This document shows, piece by piece, positions 22,026-33,330 of a stretch of DNA of 64,000 bases. The notes below the pieces were generated by a model. The model was not told the origin of the DNA, did no database searches, and saw only the letters and a program-made list of their open reading frames with translations. Position 1 is the stretch's first letter. Every line of letters starts with the position of its first letter. The DNA comes from Psococerastis gibbosa (lineage: Eukaryota; Arthropoda; Insecta; Psocodea; Psocidae): positions 27,675,019-27,739,018 of the forward strand of contig OZ020491.1 in assembly GCA_963971405.1 (NCBI GenBank). Reading direction: 5' to 3'. The translations under genes and the position numbers were made by a program.

Positions 22026-22240
22026 AGGCCCGACGCATATTGAACCCAGCTTACGCGTAGCTCACGCCCAACCTACGCGCAGCACACGCCCAACCTACGC
22101 GTGGAAGGTTCTGTGAAGCACACTAACGAATGGGTTGCCGCACTTTGGACCCAGCACACGGCTACCCCAGTCAGTGGTGATCCACGCGTGGAATCGATGC
22201 CCGCACAGGAGCACGACACGCCTGCCACTGTGCCACATAA
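22026..22240 (+). repeat. CpG-rich patch with a 22-bp minisatellite
   Basis: CACGCCCAACCTACGCG recurs in tandem next to ACGCG-containing variants (22050-22105). The patch is unusually rich in CpG for this AT-rich region. No ORF or promoter element is evident. Confidence 0.55.
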
Positions 22241-22249
22241 TATACTGTA

Positions 22250-23330
22250 GTGTATATCAAAAAGTAGATGAGCTTCTACTTGATCTCATTTATGGCTTTT
22301 CAATCTACATTTGATGTGCATTTAATATTTTACTCCCTTAAGGGTTTTCTCTCCTCCAGCTGTCTCTAAAAATGAATCCCTCGCCAGTCATAGATCTGAT
22401 GTCATAGAATATCAAATACCTAGTCGTTAACAATGATTATTATTAGATTTGCATTGAGTCGCGTGCCTGCATACCTGCGTCTCCTACAAAGGTCATTCTG
22501 CAATTTTTTTCTTGGCATAACTCAAGATGTATCCTTTGTTGTCAGTAGGGTACCGCCTTCCTGTTCTTCCAGCTTCGGATATGTTTTATTTATTTATTTA
22601 TTACCTCACTCGCCGCCGCCATCTTTAATTCAACATGTTTATCACTCTTCGATGACAACAGCATATTTACGCAAGGAAGGAAATATCTATATTGCAGTAT
22701 TACATGGCATATACAATAACACTGATTTTTAAACTAACATTCTAACTAACTGACTGTGCGTCCTCGGTTGAGAGCCCCAAACCTCCCATATCTCCATTTA
22801 AACAATACTAGTACTGTATGAATTAATTGACCACTTTTCTCTTTTTTAGGTAAGTTTAATTTTTTTTAAAGTTTTATCTTCACCGAGGAGAAACTATCTA
22901 CGATCAGAGCAATGGGTGGTAAGTCATATACTAGTATAGCCAACCTTTAACCTTAGGGCTGTTCTTACAAACTTAAAAAAATGCTTTCCACCATATAAAT
23001 GTGGACCCCCCCCCCCCCACTGCCCCCCCTCGCCCAGATAAAGCACAGTCCCACCACCTGTAATTTTACATTTTTTTTTCTTTTTTTTAAATTACACCAT
23101 TGCATTTAATTAGGCTTCCGCCATCAGCTTTCTTGCGGCCCAATACATCACATTAAATCTGCTGAACCTCTGCTACTGAAGAGAGCCAGGCACGTCTTAA
23201 GGTATTTACCATCGCCATAGTTCATTTCAAGACAATACCTATAGCGGTTAGTAAGTTTACCTTTAGAAAGTTTGCACGCAGAAAGGTATCTGGAAATTGA
23301 TGGGAAGTGACAAAAGAACAAGCAAGGATA
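22250..23330. other. Stretch without assignable genes
   Basis: AT-rich sequence with a C-run at 23009-23021 and poly-T tracts. A possible acceptor (CTCTTTTTTAG, to 22849) and a GTAAGT (22919) bracket a short open stretch, but I could not support it as an exon. Confidence 0.4.
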
Positions 23331-23515
23331 AATGGCCTTCGATGGCATAGTGGTAGCTTGTTCGTACTTGTGCGAGTATCTACACACCATGCGATCGGAA
23401 ACCTGTCGTAACTCAACACAGGTATTACCTACAGAGGCGCCTGAAGAGGTTTTTCGGATGCACTCATTGAATTGTTTGTATGCGAATAATCTTTCAATAA
23501 AAAATATAAAAAAAT
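23330..23515 (+). repeat. Family G repeat, longest copy
   Basis: It includes GATGGCATAGTGGTAGC, which resembles a Pol III A box, then the family core and an AATAAAAAATATAAAA tail. No convincing B box is seen, so SINE status is uncertain. Confidence 0.6.
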
Positions 23516-23532
23516 GCCTTAACAACTTGAAA

Positions 23533-24373
23533 GAACCGGTCCGAGTTTACTCGAACATGCTTTCCAATTTATCAAAATTAGTAGATAGAGAAAATGAGTA
23601 ATTTCATGGTAAATAAGTTTCCTATGGTTAAATTTCGGATATCTCGGGAGGGGGGGGGGTCCACCTGACGCCACTGGAGGTGAGGTAAATTCTAGATAGG
23701 TCAGACCAACACATTACCACACAGCAATACTGGCAGGGCACGCAATGCGTGAATTTTCTATTATTTTTTCAAAAAAACATTTTTTTGCACAAAACCAAAG
23801 ATTTTTTCGGGAAAGCAACCTGTCCGGTTTCGTTACTCAATTTAACACCTAAAACATACCTGAAGGTAGAAATCATCGATAGAAAGGTTTCGTAGAAATT
23901 TTTTTTTAGTCATTTTTCATTAAAATTTATTTATTTTTATTTTTTTACCCCCAGAAGCAAACTATCAAGGGGCAAGCGACCCCGCGCATTTCGTTAACAT
24001 TATTAACGACTACAATATATGTGAATTTATAAGAAATCGTTGGAGCCGTTTTTGAGAAATAATTTTTTTAGACGTTTTTTTGGAGTTTTTTGAGAATGAA
24101 ACCCCCCCAAATTAAGTTAGCCCCAAATAAATTTTTTTTTTCCGAGGTATGATTTTTGTGAACCTATATGCCGAATTTCATAAAAATGGGCGGAGTAGTT
24201 TGCCCGGAAATCGACGCACAGACAGACAGAACGACAGACAGATAGACAGACAGACATTTCGTAAAAACAATTTTTTTGGGTTCCTGGGACCTTAAAACGT
24301 GTAAATCCGTTGAAATCTCGGAATCGAAAATTTCGACCGTCACAAAGCTTTCCTACGCTTAAATTGGAGAGCA
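23533..24373 (-). mobile_element. Helentron/HINE-like element, full-length copy D3
   Basis: On the minus strand it runs from the hairpin end GCTCTCCAATTTAAGCGTAG to GGACCGGTTC. The microsatellite reads (GACA)n on the + strand at 24220-24256. A G run interrupts the 3' portion at 23650. Confidence 0.78.
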
Positions 24374-24420
24374 AAAATTAATACTTGAAACCAGAGTTGA
24401 CTCTCTCAATGGACTTTTTA

Positions 24421-24592
24421 TTGCAGTATTATATGGTATGTATAACACTGACATTAAATTTACTTTGGTTGAAGAGGGAACCACCTCGTTATGACCGACA
24501 TTAGAGGATATAAAAAAAACTGGACTTGGCGGGGATTCGAACCCTCTGTCTACGCCTAACAGCTGGACTACTAGACCAGAAGCAGAAGAAAC
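24421..24592 (-). mobile_element. SINE-B copy
   Basis: Minus strand: TCTAGTAGTCCAGCTGTTAG, then GGGTTCGAATCCCCGCCAAG, then the body with the TATAAC/TGAAGAGG signature. Both head and body are present. Confidence 0.75.
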
Positions 24593-24879
24593 TTTTAATG
24601 CCTTTTAATTGCTGGTCTGACAGTAGGAATTGTTTTGATTAACCATCTGAACGCATTGGCATTGAAGATGAATGCATTCCATTGAGAGGTTGCATAGGTG
24701 CTTTCGTTACACCATTAATTATTTTTAACCGCAGAGTTCAGGGGTTCCCAAAGACCCAAACAGAAGGTCGCTAATGTTTTTATTTATTATTTTTTATCTT
24801 CATACGACTGATCCCACCTTTACTTGTTTGAGGCAGAGGTATCCATATATTTTGTAATGTAAAATTATGTCGCTAACTC

Positions 24880-25190
24880 TTTATTGAGTGCCTCCGCCTT
24901 CGGGGCCCAATCCCAGAACAAAAGAGTGCCCTTGTTGTGGTTGCTTATTTAGTTGTGGCAACTATTCGCCCCGTCACATAGTCATCCTCGGGCTACGTGG
25001 CTTTTTACAGACAAGTCTGCACCACCAGACTTGCCACCACACCCTCCGATGATGCCGCTGCTTGGTCAGGGACTGCGTATTCGTTATATTCGCAGCTAGC
25101 AGCCTTACATGGTGGGGGCCTTTTCGCTATCCGCCACCTGCGACCCCGCTTGTAAGCCTGCAGCTCATCCCTAGCTAGCCTAAGAGTATT
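24880..25190. other. GC-richer unidentified segment
   Basis: This stands out by composition (GGTGGGGGCCTTTTCGC, CGACCCCGCTTGTAAGCC) from its AT-rich surroundings. No repeated copy is seen in the window and there is no clear long frame. It is possibly part of a retroelement leader or LTR, but I cannot support that. Confidence 0.3.
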
Positions 25191-25283
25191 CCCTCAATTT
25201 TCATGTGAATACAGCAAGGTGAATGTAATTAGCATGAAATCTGATAAATCATAGAGTAGGTAAAATTACTATATAATTTTTAA

Positions 25284-26234
25284 GAACCGGTCCGAGGTCA
25301 CTCGAACATGCTTTCCAATTTATCAATTAGTAGATAGAGAAAATGAGTAATTTCATCGTAAATAATTTTCCTATGGTTAAATTTCGGATATCTCGGGAGG
25401 GGGCGGGGGGTTGTCTACCTGGAGTCACAGGAGATGAGGTAAATTCTAGATAGCTCAGGCCAAGACATTACCACACAGTAATATTGGTACGACCAGGGTA
25501 CGGATCCAGCCCATTTTTTTTTTTGGGGGGGGGGGGGGGTCAAAATAGGAAAAAATATGTAGGATCGGTTAAATTAAATTAGCGTAATAAATAAATTTAC
25601 AATAGATTTACCAAATTATGGGGGGGGGGGGGGGGCAGCTACGCATTTGAGGGCGAATTTTCTATAATTTTTTCAAAAAAAACATTTTTTTTGCACAAAA
25701 CCATAGAGTTTTTCGGGAAAGCAACCTGTCCGGTTTCGTTACTCAATTTAACACTTATAACATGCCTGAAGGTAGAAATCATCGATAGAAAGGTTTCGCA
25801 AAATAATTATTTTTTGTCATTTTTCATGAAATTTGAGTTATTTTAATTTTTTTACCCCCAGAAGCAAACTATCAAGGGGCAAGTGTCCCCCCGCATTTTA
25901 TTAACATTAATAAGCGCTACAATATATGTAAATTATAAAGAAATCGTTGGAGCCGTTTTTGAGAAATAATTTTTTTAGACGTTTTTTTGGAGTTTTTTGA
26001 TAATAAACCCCCCCCCCCAAATTGAGTTAGTCCCAAATAAATAAAATAGACTCGAGATATGATTATGATACATGCCAAATTTCATAAAAATCGGCCGAGT
26101 AGTTTGCCCGGAAATCGATGAACAGGCAGAGCGACACCACTTTTTTGGGTTAATGTGTAAATCCGTTGAAATCTCGAAATCGAAAATTTCGACCATCACA
26201 AAGCTTTCCCTATACTAGATATCAATTGGAAAGC
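25284..26234 (-). mobile_element. Helentron/HINE-like element D4 with nested G-run element
   Basis: Minus-strand copy with the 3' end at GAACCGGTCC (25284) and the 5' hairpin end near 26234. The CTGT array is reduced to a few bases. It is interrupted at about 25497-25640 by a separate element. Confidence 0.75.
25497..25640 (+). mobile_element. G-run-bounded small element nested in D4
   Basis: It starts near CAGGGTACGGATCCAGCCC, then a T run and a G run, and ends in a second G run. A relative with the same interior (AAATAGA, AGCGTAATAAATAAA, CAATAGAT) lies at 40512-40690. Other copies of D are continuous across this point. Confidence 0.55.
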
Positions 26235-26268
26235 ATCCAATTGTCCTGGATGACTCTTCATAAACCTA

Positions 26269-26497
26269 GGCGTACTATAGTGGCCCATAGGTCCCTTGTC
26301 CAATGCCAACGACCCCATGGATTTCGGACATTATTCTTATTATTTCCGTATGAATTTTTGGCCATTGGCAAACTGGGATACGTCCTTGATGTCAATCTAC
26401 ACCGGCTACAAGCTATAATGGACAAGTTGAGACAAGCTTACCATTGACGCAATGAAACAGGCGAAAGCATGACTTAACCAAGTACAGACACGAGTAA
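26269..26497 (+). repeat. Family C repeat, long copy
   Basis: It runs from GGTCCCTTGTCCAATGCC through TGATGTCAATCTACACCGGC to CGAAAGCATGACTTAACC. Same content and order as 53503-53738. Confidence 0.7.
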
Positions 26498-26594
26498 AGT
26501 GACTTTAGTTCAGTAAATTTCTTTTATCCCCAAAACTATATGCAGTAAATAAATACGTACGCTTGTGGCCTCATTTACATCAGACTACAGTCCT

Positions 26595-26982
26595 TAATAG
26601 GATATGCTACGTAGAAAATTGGCACCCCAAAATTAAATACTTTTCTTTTTTTATTTAATTAACTCAGCAAGTTATTAAAAATTTAGCTCATTTATAAGTT
26701 GTAGAAGACTACTGCATCATATAATCGGGTATTTTTACTTTTCGGTTTTGTAGTTCTTCCAAAAATCCCAGAATACGCGAAATTTTAATCCTGTCTGGGA
26801 TTCATGAAAGAACTAAGGTACCAAAAATTTAATATTTCCTATTATATGATGCACGAAGTAGTCTTCTACCACTTCCATGGGCCAAATATTTAATGACTTG
26901 CTTTGTTAATTAAATAAATAAATAAAAAGTCAATAAAAACAACAAATTTGGGGTGCTCAATTTCTACGTAGCATGTCCTCTT
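26595..26982. mobile_element. Foldback MITE, TA type, variant end ATGCTACGTAG
   Basis: Left end ATATGCTACGTAGAAAATTG, right end CAATTTCTACGTAGCATGTCC, with palindromic interior halves. Confidence 0.75.
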
Positions 26983-27423
26983 AAAACCTTCACCTATAAC
27001 GAAAACAAACAAATTGAGCCATCAACTACACTCGCATCGTATTGGGCGCACCTAACGCTATCAGGGCAGTACCATCTTCATTTCTTCTTCTTTAACACCC
27101 TCACAAATCGCTTGACAGCGTTGCTGTCCCTAAGCAGATCCAATCCTAGCGATACAAGACGAGGTTCACTATAACTCACAGACCTGTAATGCAGTAATTC
27201 ACTTTGTTGGGTACTTCTTCAGGTACCAGAGTGTTGTGAAAGGTATACGGCGAGTTGTAACGTGTCTTTCAAGTGACAGATGTTTTTAGAATACCTGAAG
27301 ACCTGTTTGTGGTAGTTATACTTTGTGGTGTGTCTACGTACTACTCTGTAGCACCGGTACGGTACCTGAACTATATATAAAGGTCATGAGATATCGGTAG
27401 ATATTTTTAGATTGCATACTATA

Positions 27424-27720
27424 CGTAGGGTTGACTCGTATCCGTACTTGGTTAAGTCATGCTTTCGCCTGTTTCATTGCGTTAACGGTAAGCTTGTCTC
27501 AGCTTGTCCATTATGGACTCGACACGTACTCGACTGACTGGCATAGTCTCAGCACGTTATCATGTGTCCAACCATGTTTGCCGCAGCTTGGAGCAGGCTC
27601 TGTTCTGGTGGATTGACCTTGGTATGGCCGTTGGTCCAGTGGCAAGCTGGTATACGTCCTTGATGTCAACCTACAGCGGCTACAAACGGTAATGGACAAG
27701 CTGAGACAAGCTTACGATAC
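27424..27720. repeat. Inverted pair of family C segments
   Basis: GGTAAGCTTGTCTCAGCTTG (27488-27507) is mirrored by CAAGCTGAGACAAGCTTAC (27698-27716), with extra complementarity on both sides. A transcript would form a stem-loop with a loop of about 180 nt. 27720-28380 has no named feature. Confidence 0.65.
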
Positions 27721-28383
27721 GAGTCTGGATGTAGCCTTCGCAAATAGTATTTCTTTAGAAGGAGGTTTCACATAGCTAGAAGCCTTTTAAGTGCGATGTT
27801 GGCCTCGATTGGTCCATAGCGAAGAAAAACAAACAATAAATACTTTCTGTTTATTTATTGAGAACCTGGACACCTATTGTACACCTATAAACATGTCCAC
27901 CTTCACGATCTCCATAGTTACCAATGAAAAAATTAGCACAGCCTATATAGTTAACAGTCTATTAAAATTTGCTAATATATGCGAGTCTGTTTGTAGTACA
28001 TTCTAAAGAACCTCTAACCTTTTAAACTTCAGATTTCTATCTTGTGATTTTCCTACACAAAAACCAGGTTCCTTGAATTTATAACTTTATAGGCAGTTCT
28101 GACCGTTTTAGGTATGTTTGAGATGTCATTTAAAAGAGCCTATGATGTCTATTCCAATTTTTATTGTGGGCAAAGGTGATAGGAGCTTTTGTAAACTGAC
28201 TCCAAAGTGGGGGTAATAAAAATAAATATTAATTTTTGGGCTTCAAGTAATGTCAATGCGAATGTCAATGCTATTTCGTATCTTTATAGCGAGCGATTTG
28301 AAATACAATTGGTTTGGCCATTGATCTAGTCAGGTATTAACTTCAGAGGTGGTCCGAGGAGGTTATAATGAATAAGAATACTA

Positions 28384-28580
28384 GGACATGTAGAGTAGTG
28401 GGACGGACGCTGACTGAAAGGTTGTTGGTTCGAGTCAGGTTTGAGTCCCACACTTTCTAAATTTTCTGGTTGTGTTTCGGACTGCCTGTAAAGCAGACGG
28501 ACCCGGGCTTCCAACGTGGGTGAGTTGAAAGAGGGCTTTATCGCTCTGTCCGCTTGGTGGGCTTAGTTATAAAAGAAATT
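28384..28580 (+). mobile_element. SINE-A copy, diverged
   Basis: It starts GACATGTAGAGTAGTGGGAC. The B-box region is duplicated (GGTTCGAGTCAGGTTTGAGTCC), and the body ends GGTGGGCTTAGTTATAAAAG. Confidence 0.8.
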
Positions 28581-28611
28581 CATTATTATTTTATTGATTT
28601 AAGACCGTTAA

Positions 28612-28725
28612 GCCTTACAGGTGTTCAAAAGCCCTACAGGTGTTCAAAAGCCTTACAGGTGTTCAAAAGCCTTACAGGTGTTCAAAAGCCTTACAGGTGT
28701 TCAAAAGCCTTACAGGTGTACAAAA
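28612..28725 (+). repeat. 19-bp minisatellite, about six units
   Basis: GCCTTACAGGTGTTCAAAA repeats almost perfectly, starting about 30 bp after the end of the adjacent SINE-A. Because 19 is not a multiple of 3, any reading frame cycles through three peptides, so it is not coding. Confidence 0.92.
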
Positions 28726-28968
28726 TAAAAGGAAATATCGTTTCGTAAGAGTATCCTAGAGTTCCTGAAAAATAATGTTTTTTATACTGTTGACGACGCA
28801 CTAGCTAACTTAAAAAATGTAAAATTGTGAAATTGGTTCATTACGCAATTTCCCTTATACTGTACTGTTGTATGTATACTGGAAATAAAGTTTTTATATT
28901 ATTATATTATTATTATTATCGATCGTGGAGCTGCATAAATAGGAAGAAACTAAGAAAATTATCTTTGT

Positions 28969-29820
28969 TGCTTTCCAATTTATACGTAGTATAAGGAAAG
29001 CTTTGTGATGGTCGAAATTTTCGATTCCGAGATTTCAACGGATTTACACGTTTTGAAGTCCCAGGAACCCAAAAAAGTGGTTTTTACGAAATGTCTGTCT
29101 GTCGCTCTGTCTGTCTGTGCGTTGATTTCCGGGCAAACTACTCGGTCGATTTTGATGAAATTCGACATGTAGGTTCACAAAAATCATACCTCGGAACGGT
29201 TTTTTTATTTGGGGCTAACTTAATTTGAGGGGGTTTTATTCTCAAAAAACTCCAAAAAAACGTCTAAAAAAATTATTTCTCAAAAACGGCTCCAACGGTT
29301 TCTTTTAAATTCACATATATTGTAGTCGTTATTAATGTTAACAAAATGCGGGGAGTCGCTTGCGCCTTGATAGTTTGCTTCTGGGGGTAAAAAAATAAAA
29401 ATAACTCAATGTTCATAAATATAAAAAAATTTCTGCGGATCCTTTCTATCGATGATTTCTACCTTCACGTATGTTTTAGGTGTTCAATAGGATAACAAAA
29501 ACGGGCAGGTTGCATTCCCAAAATATTATTTGCTTCTGTGCAAAAAATTAATTTTTGAAAAATTATGGAAAATTCACGCTCCAATACATTACGTGACATG
29601 TGCCATTGTTACTACTGTTACAATGTATTGGTCTGTTCGTTCCAGAATATGCAATTGAGTTTTTAGGGGTTTTTAATATATATTGAGGTGAACCCCCCCC
29701 CCCCCCCATCGAGGGATCTGAAATTTAACCATGGGGAAATTATTTCCTATGAAATTACGCATGTCAATATCTACTAATTTATAAATTGGAAAGCATGTTC
29801 GAGTAAACTCGGACCCGTTC
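28969..29820 (+). mobile_element. Helentron/HINE-like element, full-length copy D5
   Basis: All hallmarks are present: 5' hairpin at TGCTTTCCAATTTATACG, (CTGT)n near 29092-29118, inner inverse ATAAATTGGAAAGCA, 3' hairpin, and the end GGACCCGTTC. Confidence 0.8.
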
Positions 29821-29884
29821 TTTGTCACATGGGCGAATTTTTGGACCTTCGGCCCACTGTTACAACAATTAACCAATTAAAATA

Positions 29885-30200
29885 TCTTATCTTACTTACT
29901 TCTTACTTACTACTTACTTACTCCTGGATGTTACGGCCCGTGAAGGGTTTTGGCCTGTTCTGCCTCCTCTGGGGTCGCCAGATCCACCTCGACATCGTCC
30001 AGCCATCGCATCCGTGGTCGTCCCATTCGTCTTCTCCCTTGGGGCACCTTGTGTAAGGCTGGTCTTGTTGCCCTATTGTCTGGCATTCGTTCCACATGCC
30101 CTAGCCACCTGATGCGGGCTCTCTTGATTTCGGCTACTATCATTGGTTCTTGGTACATCGCGTAGAGCTCATCCTCTCTACGGATACGCCATTCTCACAT
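29885..30200 (-). pseudogene. Non-LTR retrotransposon 3' end: reverse-transcriptase C-terminus
   Basis: The minus strand encodes residues typical of the tail of an endonuclease/reverse-transcriptase ORF: IRWLGHVERMPDN, GRRRMGRPRMRWLDDVE and AEQAKTLHGP before the stop. Downstream on that strand is a (GTAA)n-type tail (29885-29930). Only the last roughly 90 codons remain, so this is a 5'-truncated, inactive copy. 30210-30995 has no named feature. Confidence 0.75.
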
Positions 30201-30998
30201 CGCATAGGCCATAGAACAATTGAGGAGCTTGGTTACAAACGTGGCCAACTCCCTTTTTTCACAAAATGGGGTTTTGATCCGACCTCGCAGAAACTTTTAA
30301 TGTCCACCTGTACGTTGTAAAATAAAGTGACAAAAGCAGCCAGATTGCGCACAGAAGCGCTGAGAAGTCTAGGGTAAGCAATAAACTTAATGCAATTTTC
30401 TACAGAATATCCGCTCTCCTGAAAAATTCTACAACTTGGAGTTGGCCATGTTTGTAAACAGCCTCCTCAATTGATCCGTAGCATTTTGATATAATATATC
30501 ATGCATATGATGCAGTTGTATAGATAGATTGATAGAAAATCCTTTTGTTTATCTAAAAAAAAAAAAAATTGTAGAGCTACAATGAGAATTGCGAAGCCGT
30601 TCCGTTCCACAATCCAGTTCTTTTTCAACTTCGCCAGTATCTCCATTGTACCTGGACCTGATATAAATATTAATAAGGTGCTAGTAGTTTAGCAGTGACA
30701 CATAATGTAGGGGTAGTTTCTGGTTGATCCCCAGGGCTCCATCCCCTCACCGCAAGTGGCTAATTGCTTTATTGCCCCGTGGCCTCACTCTGACAGCTCG
30801 GGGACTTTTCCCTAGATGTTGTCTCTTTTCTGCTGGTCATTTTCGTATTTTACTAGCCGTAGGGATTGTTGGTCCAATTGTATGCTCATCTCTGTATTCA
30901 GAGGTCGTCGGCTCGAAAACAGATTTTCTCATTTCTTCATGAGGAGGCATGGAGGCATTAGAAATATACATGTAAAGTATACAATGACAAGGCATCAA

Positions 30999-31190
30999 GA
31001 CATGTAGCGTAGTGGTGTGGTACGGACTCTGACTTTCACCCGAAAGGTTGTTGGTTCGAGTCCCAAACTGGCAACATTTTCTGGCATGTAAAGCTGGCGG
31101 TCTCAGGCCTTCCTAGTTGAGTATAAGAGAGGGCTTTGTAGCCCTAACTCCGCTAGGTTTGGCTTAGTAATAGAAACAACAAAAAGTTAT
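30999..31190 (+). mobile_element. SINE-A copy, left arm of an inverted pair
   Basis: Near-complete copy with a small internal deletion after ACATTTTCTGG. It faces the next copy tail to tail. Confidence 0.85.
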
Positions 31191-31254
31191 TATTTATTTA
31201 TTTATTTAAAACTGGCCCTACAGGCTATCATTGTACATTCTAAATATAAATAAA

Positions 31255-31469
31255 TAAATAAGGACTTTTTTGTTCTATTACTAAGCCAACCTAGCGGAGT
31301 TAGGGCTACAAAGCCCTCTCTTACACTCAACTAGGAAAGCCCGGGACCGCCTGCTTTACATGCCCTCCGAAGCATGGCCAGAAAATGTAGGAAGTGTAGG
31401 ACTCCACAACACCAACACCAACAACCTTTCGGGTGAAAGTCAGAGTCCGTACCACTACTCTACATGTCT
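31255..31469 (-). mobile_element. SINE-A copy, right arm of an inverted pair
   Basis: Near-complete copy in opposite orientation, about 65 bp from the previous one. The pair could form a hairpin of roughly 190 bp in any read-through transcript. Confidence 0.85.
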
Positions 31470-31621
31470 GATGTACTGATATTTTGACAACACAATGATT
31501 GATACAGATGTAAACAACACTTATAAAATTAGTGACGTCATAGATAGAAGAATAATGGCAACCAACAGAGCATACTTCGCGAACCTGACACCGCTCAAGT
31601 CAAGACTTATATCTAGAGATA

Positions 31622-31785
31622 CTAGTAGTAGTATGGTTTGACACAGTCCCAGGCCACGGTGTGGGCCCATAGGACTCCAGTGGACCTCCTGATTATAGTG
31701 GATTCCGAACCACTTGGGAAACACAGTGAAGTCACACGATTAGTTCGGAGGTGACCAGGACAAGTCCTACCATGTTTCCCTACCG
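31622..31785 (-). repeat. Family H retroelement 3' end
   Basis: Complement of 8985-9228, including the (TAC)n-type end (TACTAGTAGTAGTATGG on the + strand). Confidence 0.65.
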
Positions 31786-31789
31786 GAAT

Positions 31790-32303
31790 AGAGATACTAA
31801 ATTGAGGATATATAAAACCCTTATCAGGCTTTTTGCAACATACGCCTCGAAAACCTGGATTCTTACTGTCAATGACGCAAACCAACTGCGAGTATTGGAA
31901 AGAAAGATAATAAGGAGAATCTATGGGCCCCTATACTAAGACGAAGAGTTGCGTATAAGAAACAACGCCGAAATAGACGCAATACGGAGAAGACATAGTC
32001 CGGTTTATACGATGAAAGTGCAACGCATATAAGATGGCTGGAACACGTTGTAAGAATGTCAGACGACCGCATGCCGAAAAAGATGCACAAAGCAAACAAA
32101 GACGACTGGCGTCCTCGAAAACGCTGGAAGGATAAGTTGGAAACTGACCTTCGCGAGTTGGGAGTCCGTAGATGGTGGAGCTTTGTACAAAACCGAGATG
32201 ACTGGAGGAGTGTTGTCCAGCTGGCCAAAACCCACCAAGGGCTGTAGATCCAGAAGAAGAAGAAGAAGAAGAAGAAGAAGGAGAAGAAGAAGAAGAAGAA
32301 GAA
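31790..32303 (+). pseudogene. Non-LTR retrotransposon 3' end with (GAA)n tail
   Basis: Frame 1 encodes LRIYKTLIRLFATYASKTW and ERKIIRRIYGP, typical of the RT C-terminal region. After a frameshift the frame continues with MSDDRMPKKMHK, DDWRPRKRWKDKLETDLREL and WRSVVQLAKTHQGL before the stop at about 32245. An AGAAG-type microsatellite (32250-32303) forms the 3' tail. Another copy of this tail, in the other orientation, is at 51955-52150. Truncated and frameshifted, hence inactive. Confidence 0.82.
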
Positions 32304-32847
32304 TTGATATTTCATTAGGCGTTGAATTATTTACACTTCTAAGGCTTTTCCCCACCATTTGTCTCTCAATTCAGGTTTATAATAAGTCTATAACCGTTCA
32401 CAGCGGCACCGCAATCATCAAAGACAACCTTGTTCATACGATTAAGATAAGGTCCAGGTACTTATTCAGGTTGTTATTATCTCTGATAGCCTGCTGCTAT
32501 TTAATTAGACTTTAAATCAAATACTGCATTAAGTCCATTCCAAGTAGTACGGGATACCTATCTAATAAGTCAAAAAAATTGCTCATTATCAGGGGTATTC
32601 AGTTTACTAAATTGGCGCAGTCTGTTACAAGTGTAATTTTGTCTCATGCAGCCTGTTAACAATGTTATGGATTACCCCGGACGCAGGCGCGGATCTACGG
32701 CTAAGGGGGCTAAAGCCCCCCCCCCATTAGGGACCTCAAAATGCGTAAAACCCCACTATTTCTGTCCTATTTTTCACAAATTTTCTCCCGGGGGAGAGGA
32801 CCAGTTTGCCAATGGCCAGAAATAAATAAATAAATAAATGATGACGT

Positions 32848-33330
32848 TTCTTCTATTACTAAGCCAACCTAGCGTAGTTGGGGCTATGATGCCCTCTCTT
32901 AGGCCCGTATTACACTGTAAAACATTTTATTAAAGTTATTTGACAAAGATCTTTGATAGTGTAATAGGCCATATTTTATAAAACATTTCTTTTTTAAAAT
33001 TTCCTTTATAAAATGTAATTGGTTGGCATTACATTTTATGAAGGAATTTGAAGAAGATTCCAAAATGGCGAAGTTCAGTTGGACTGTTGAAACTTTCTTT
33101 TATAAAAGACCCATTCTTCAAATATTTTATAAAATATGTTATAAAATATGTTTTATAAAATGTTTTACAGTGTAATACGGGCCTTAGACTCAACTAGGAG
33201 GGCCCAGGACCGCCTGCTTTACATTCCCTCCGAAGCCAGAAAATACAGCCAGTGTCGGACTCGAGCCAACAACCATTCGGGTGAAAATTACTAATCTAAC
33301 TCTACGTATCACTCTGGCAATATCATTAAT
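32848..33330 (-). mobile_element. SINE-A copy split by a MITE
   Basis: Tail and body lie at 32848-32901; the body and tRNA head continue at 33184-33330. Removing the insert and one TTA restores the family sequence CTCTTAGACTCAACTAGG. 32320-32680 has no named feature; a G/C-run fragment lies at 32690-32730. Confidence 0.8.
32902..33183. mobile_element. PIF-like MITE nested in SINE-A, 282 bp, TSD TTA
   Basis: Left end GGCCCGTATTACACTGTAAA, right end TTTACAGTGTAATACGGGCC, flanked by TTA (32899-32901 and 33184-33186). The host SINE shows the site before insertion, which makes the 3-bp duplication certain. The interior repeats ATTTTATAAAA motifs; no ORF. Confidence 0.9.

Noticed and set aside
22850-22918. 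Possible small exon between CTCTTTTTTAG and GTAAGT
   Set aside because: A phase-1 reading meets a stop, and the phases available do not connect the signal-peptide exon to the LDLa exon. The peptide shows no known motif.
24880-25190. Exon or LTR in the GC-richer segment
   Set aside because: No splice borders with a consistent open frame and no terminal repeats were found, so only the composition is reported.
28554-28748. 64-codon repetitive ORF
   Set aside because: Produced by the 19-bp minisatellite, whose period is not a multiple of three.
31869-32515. ORFs of 99-148 codons with poly-Leu, poly-Phe or poly-Arg
   Set aside because: They are readings of the (GAA)n tail of the retrotransposon at 31790-32303.
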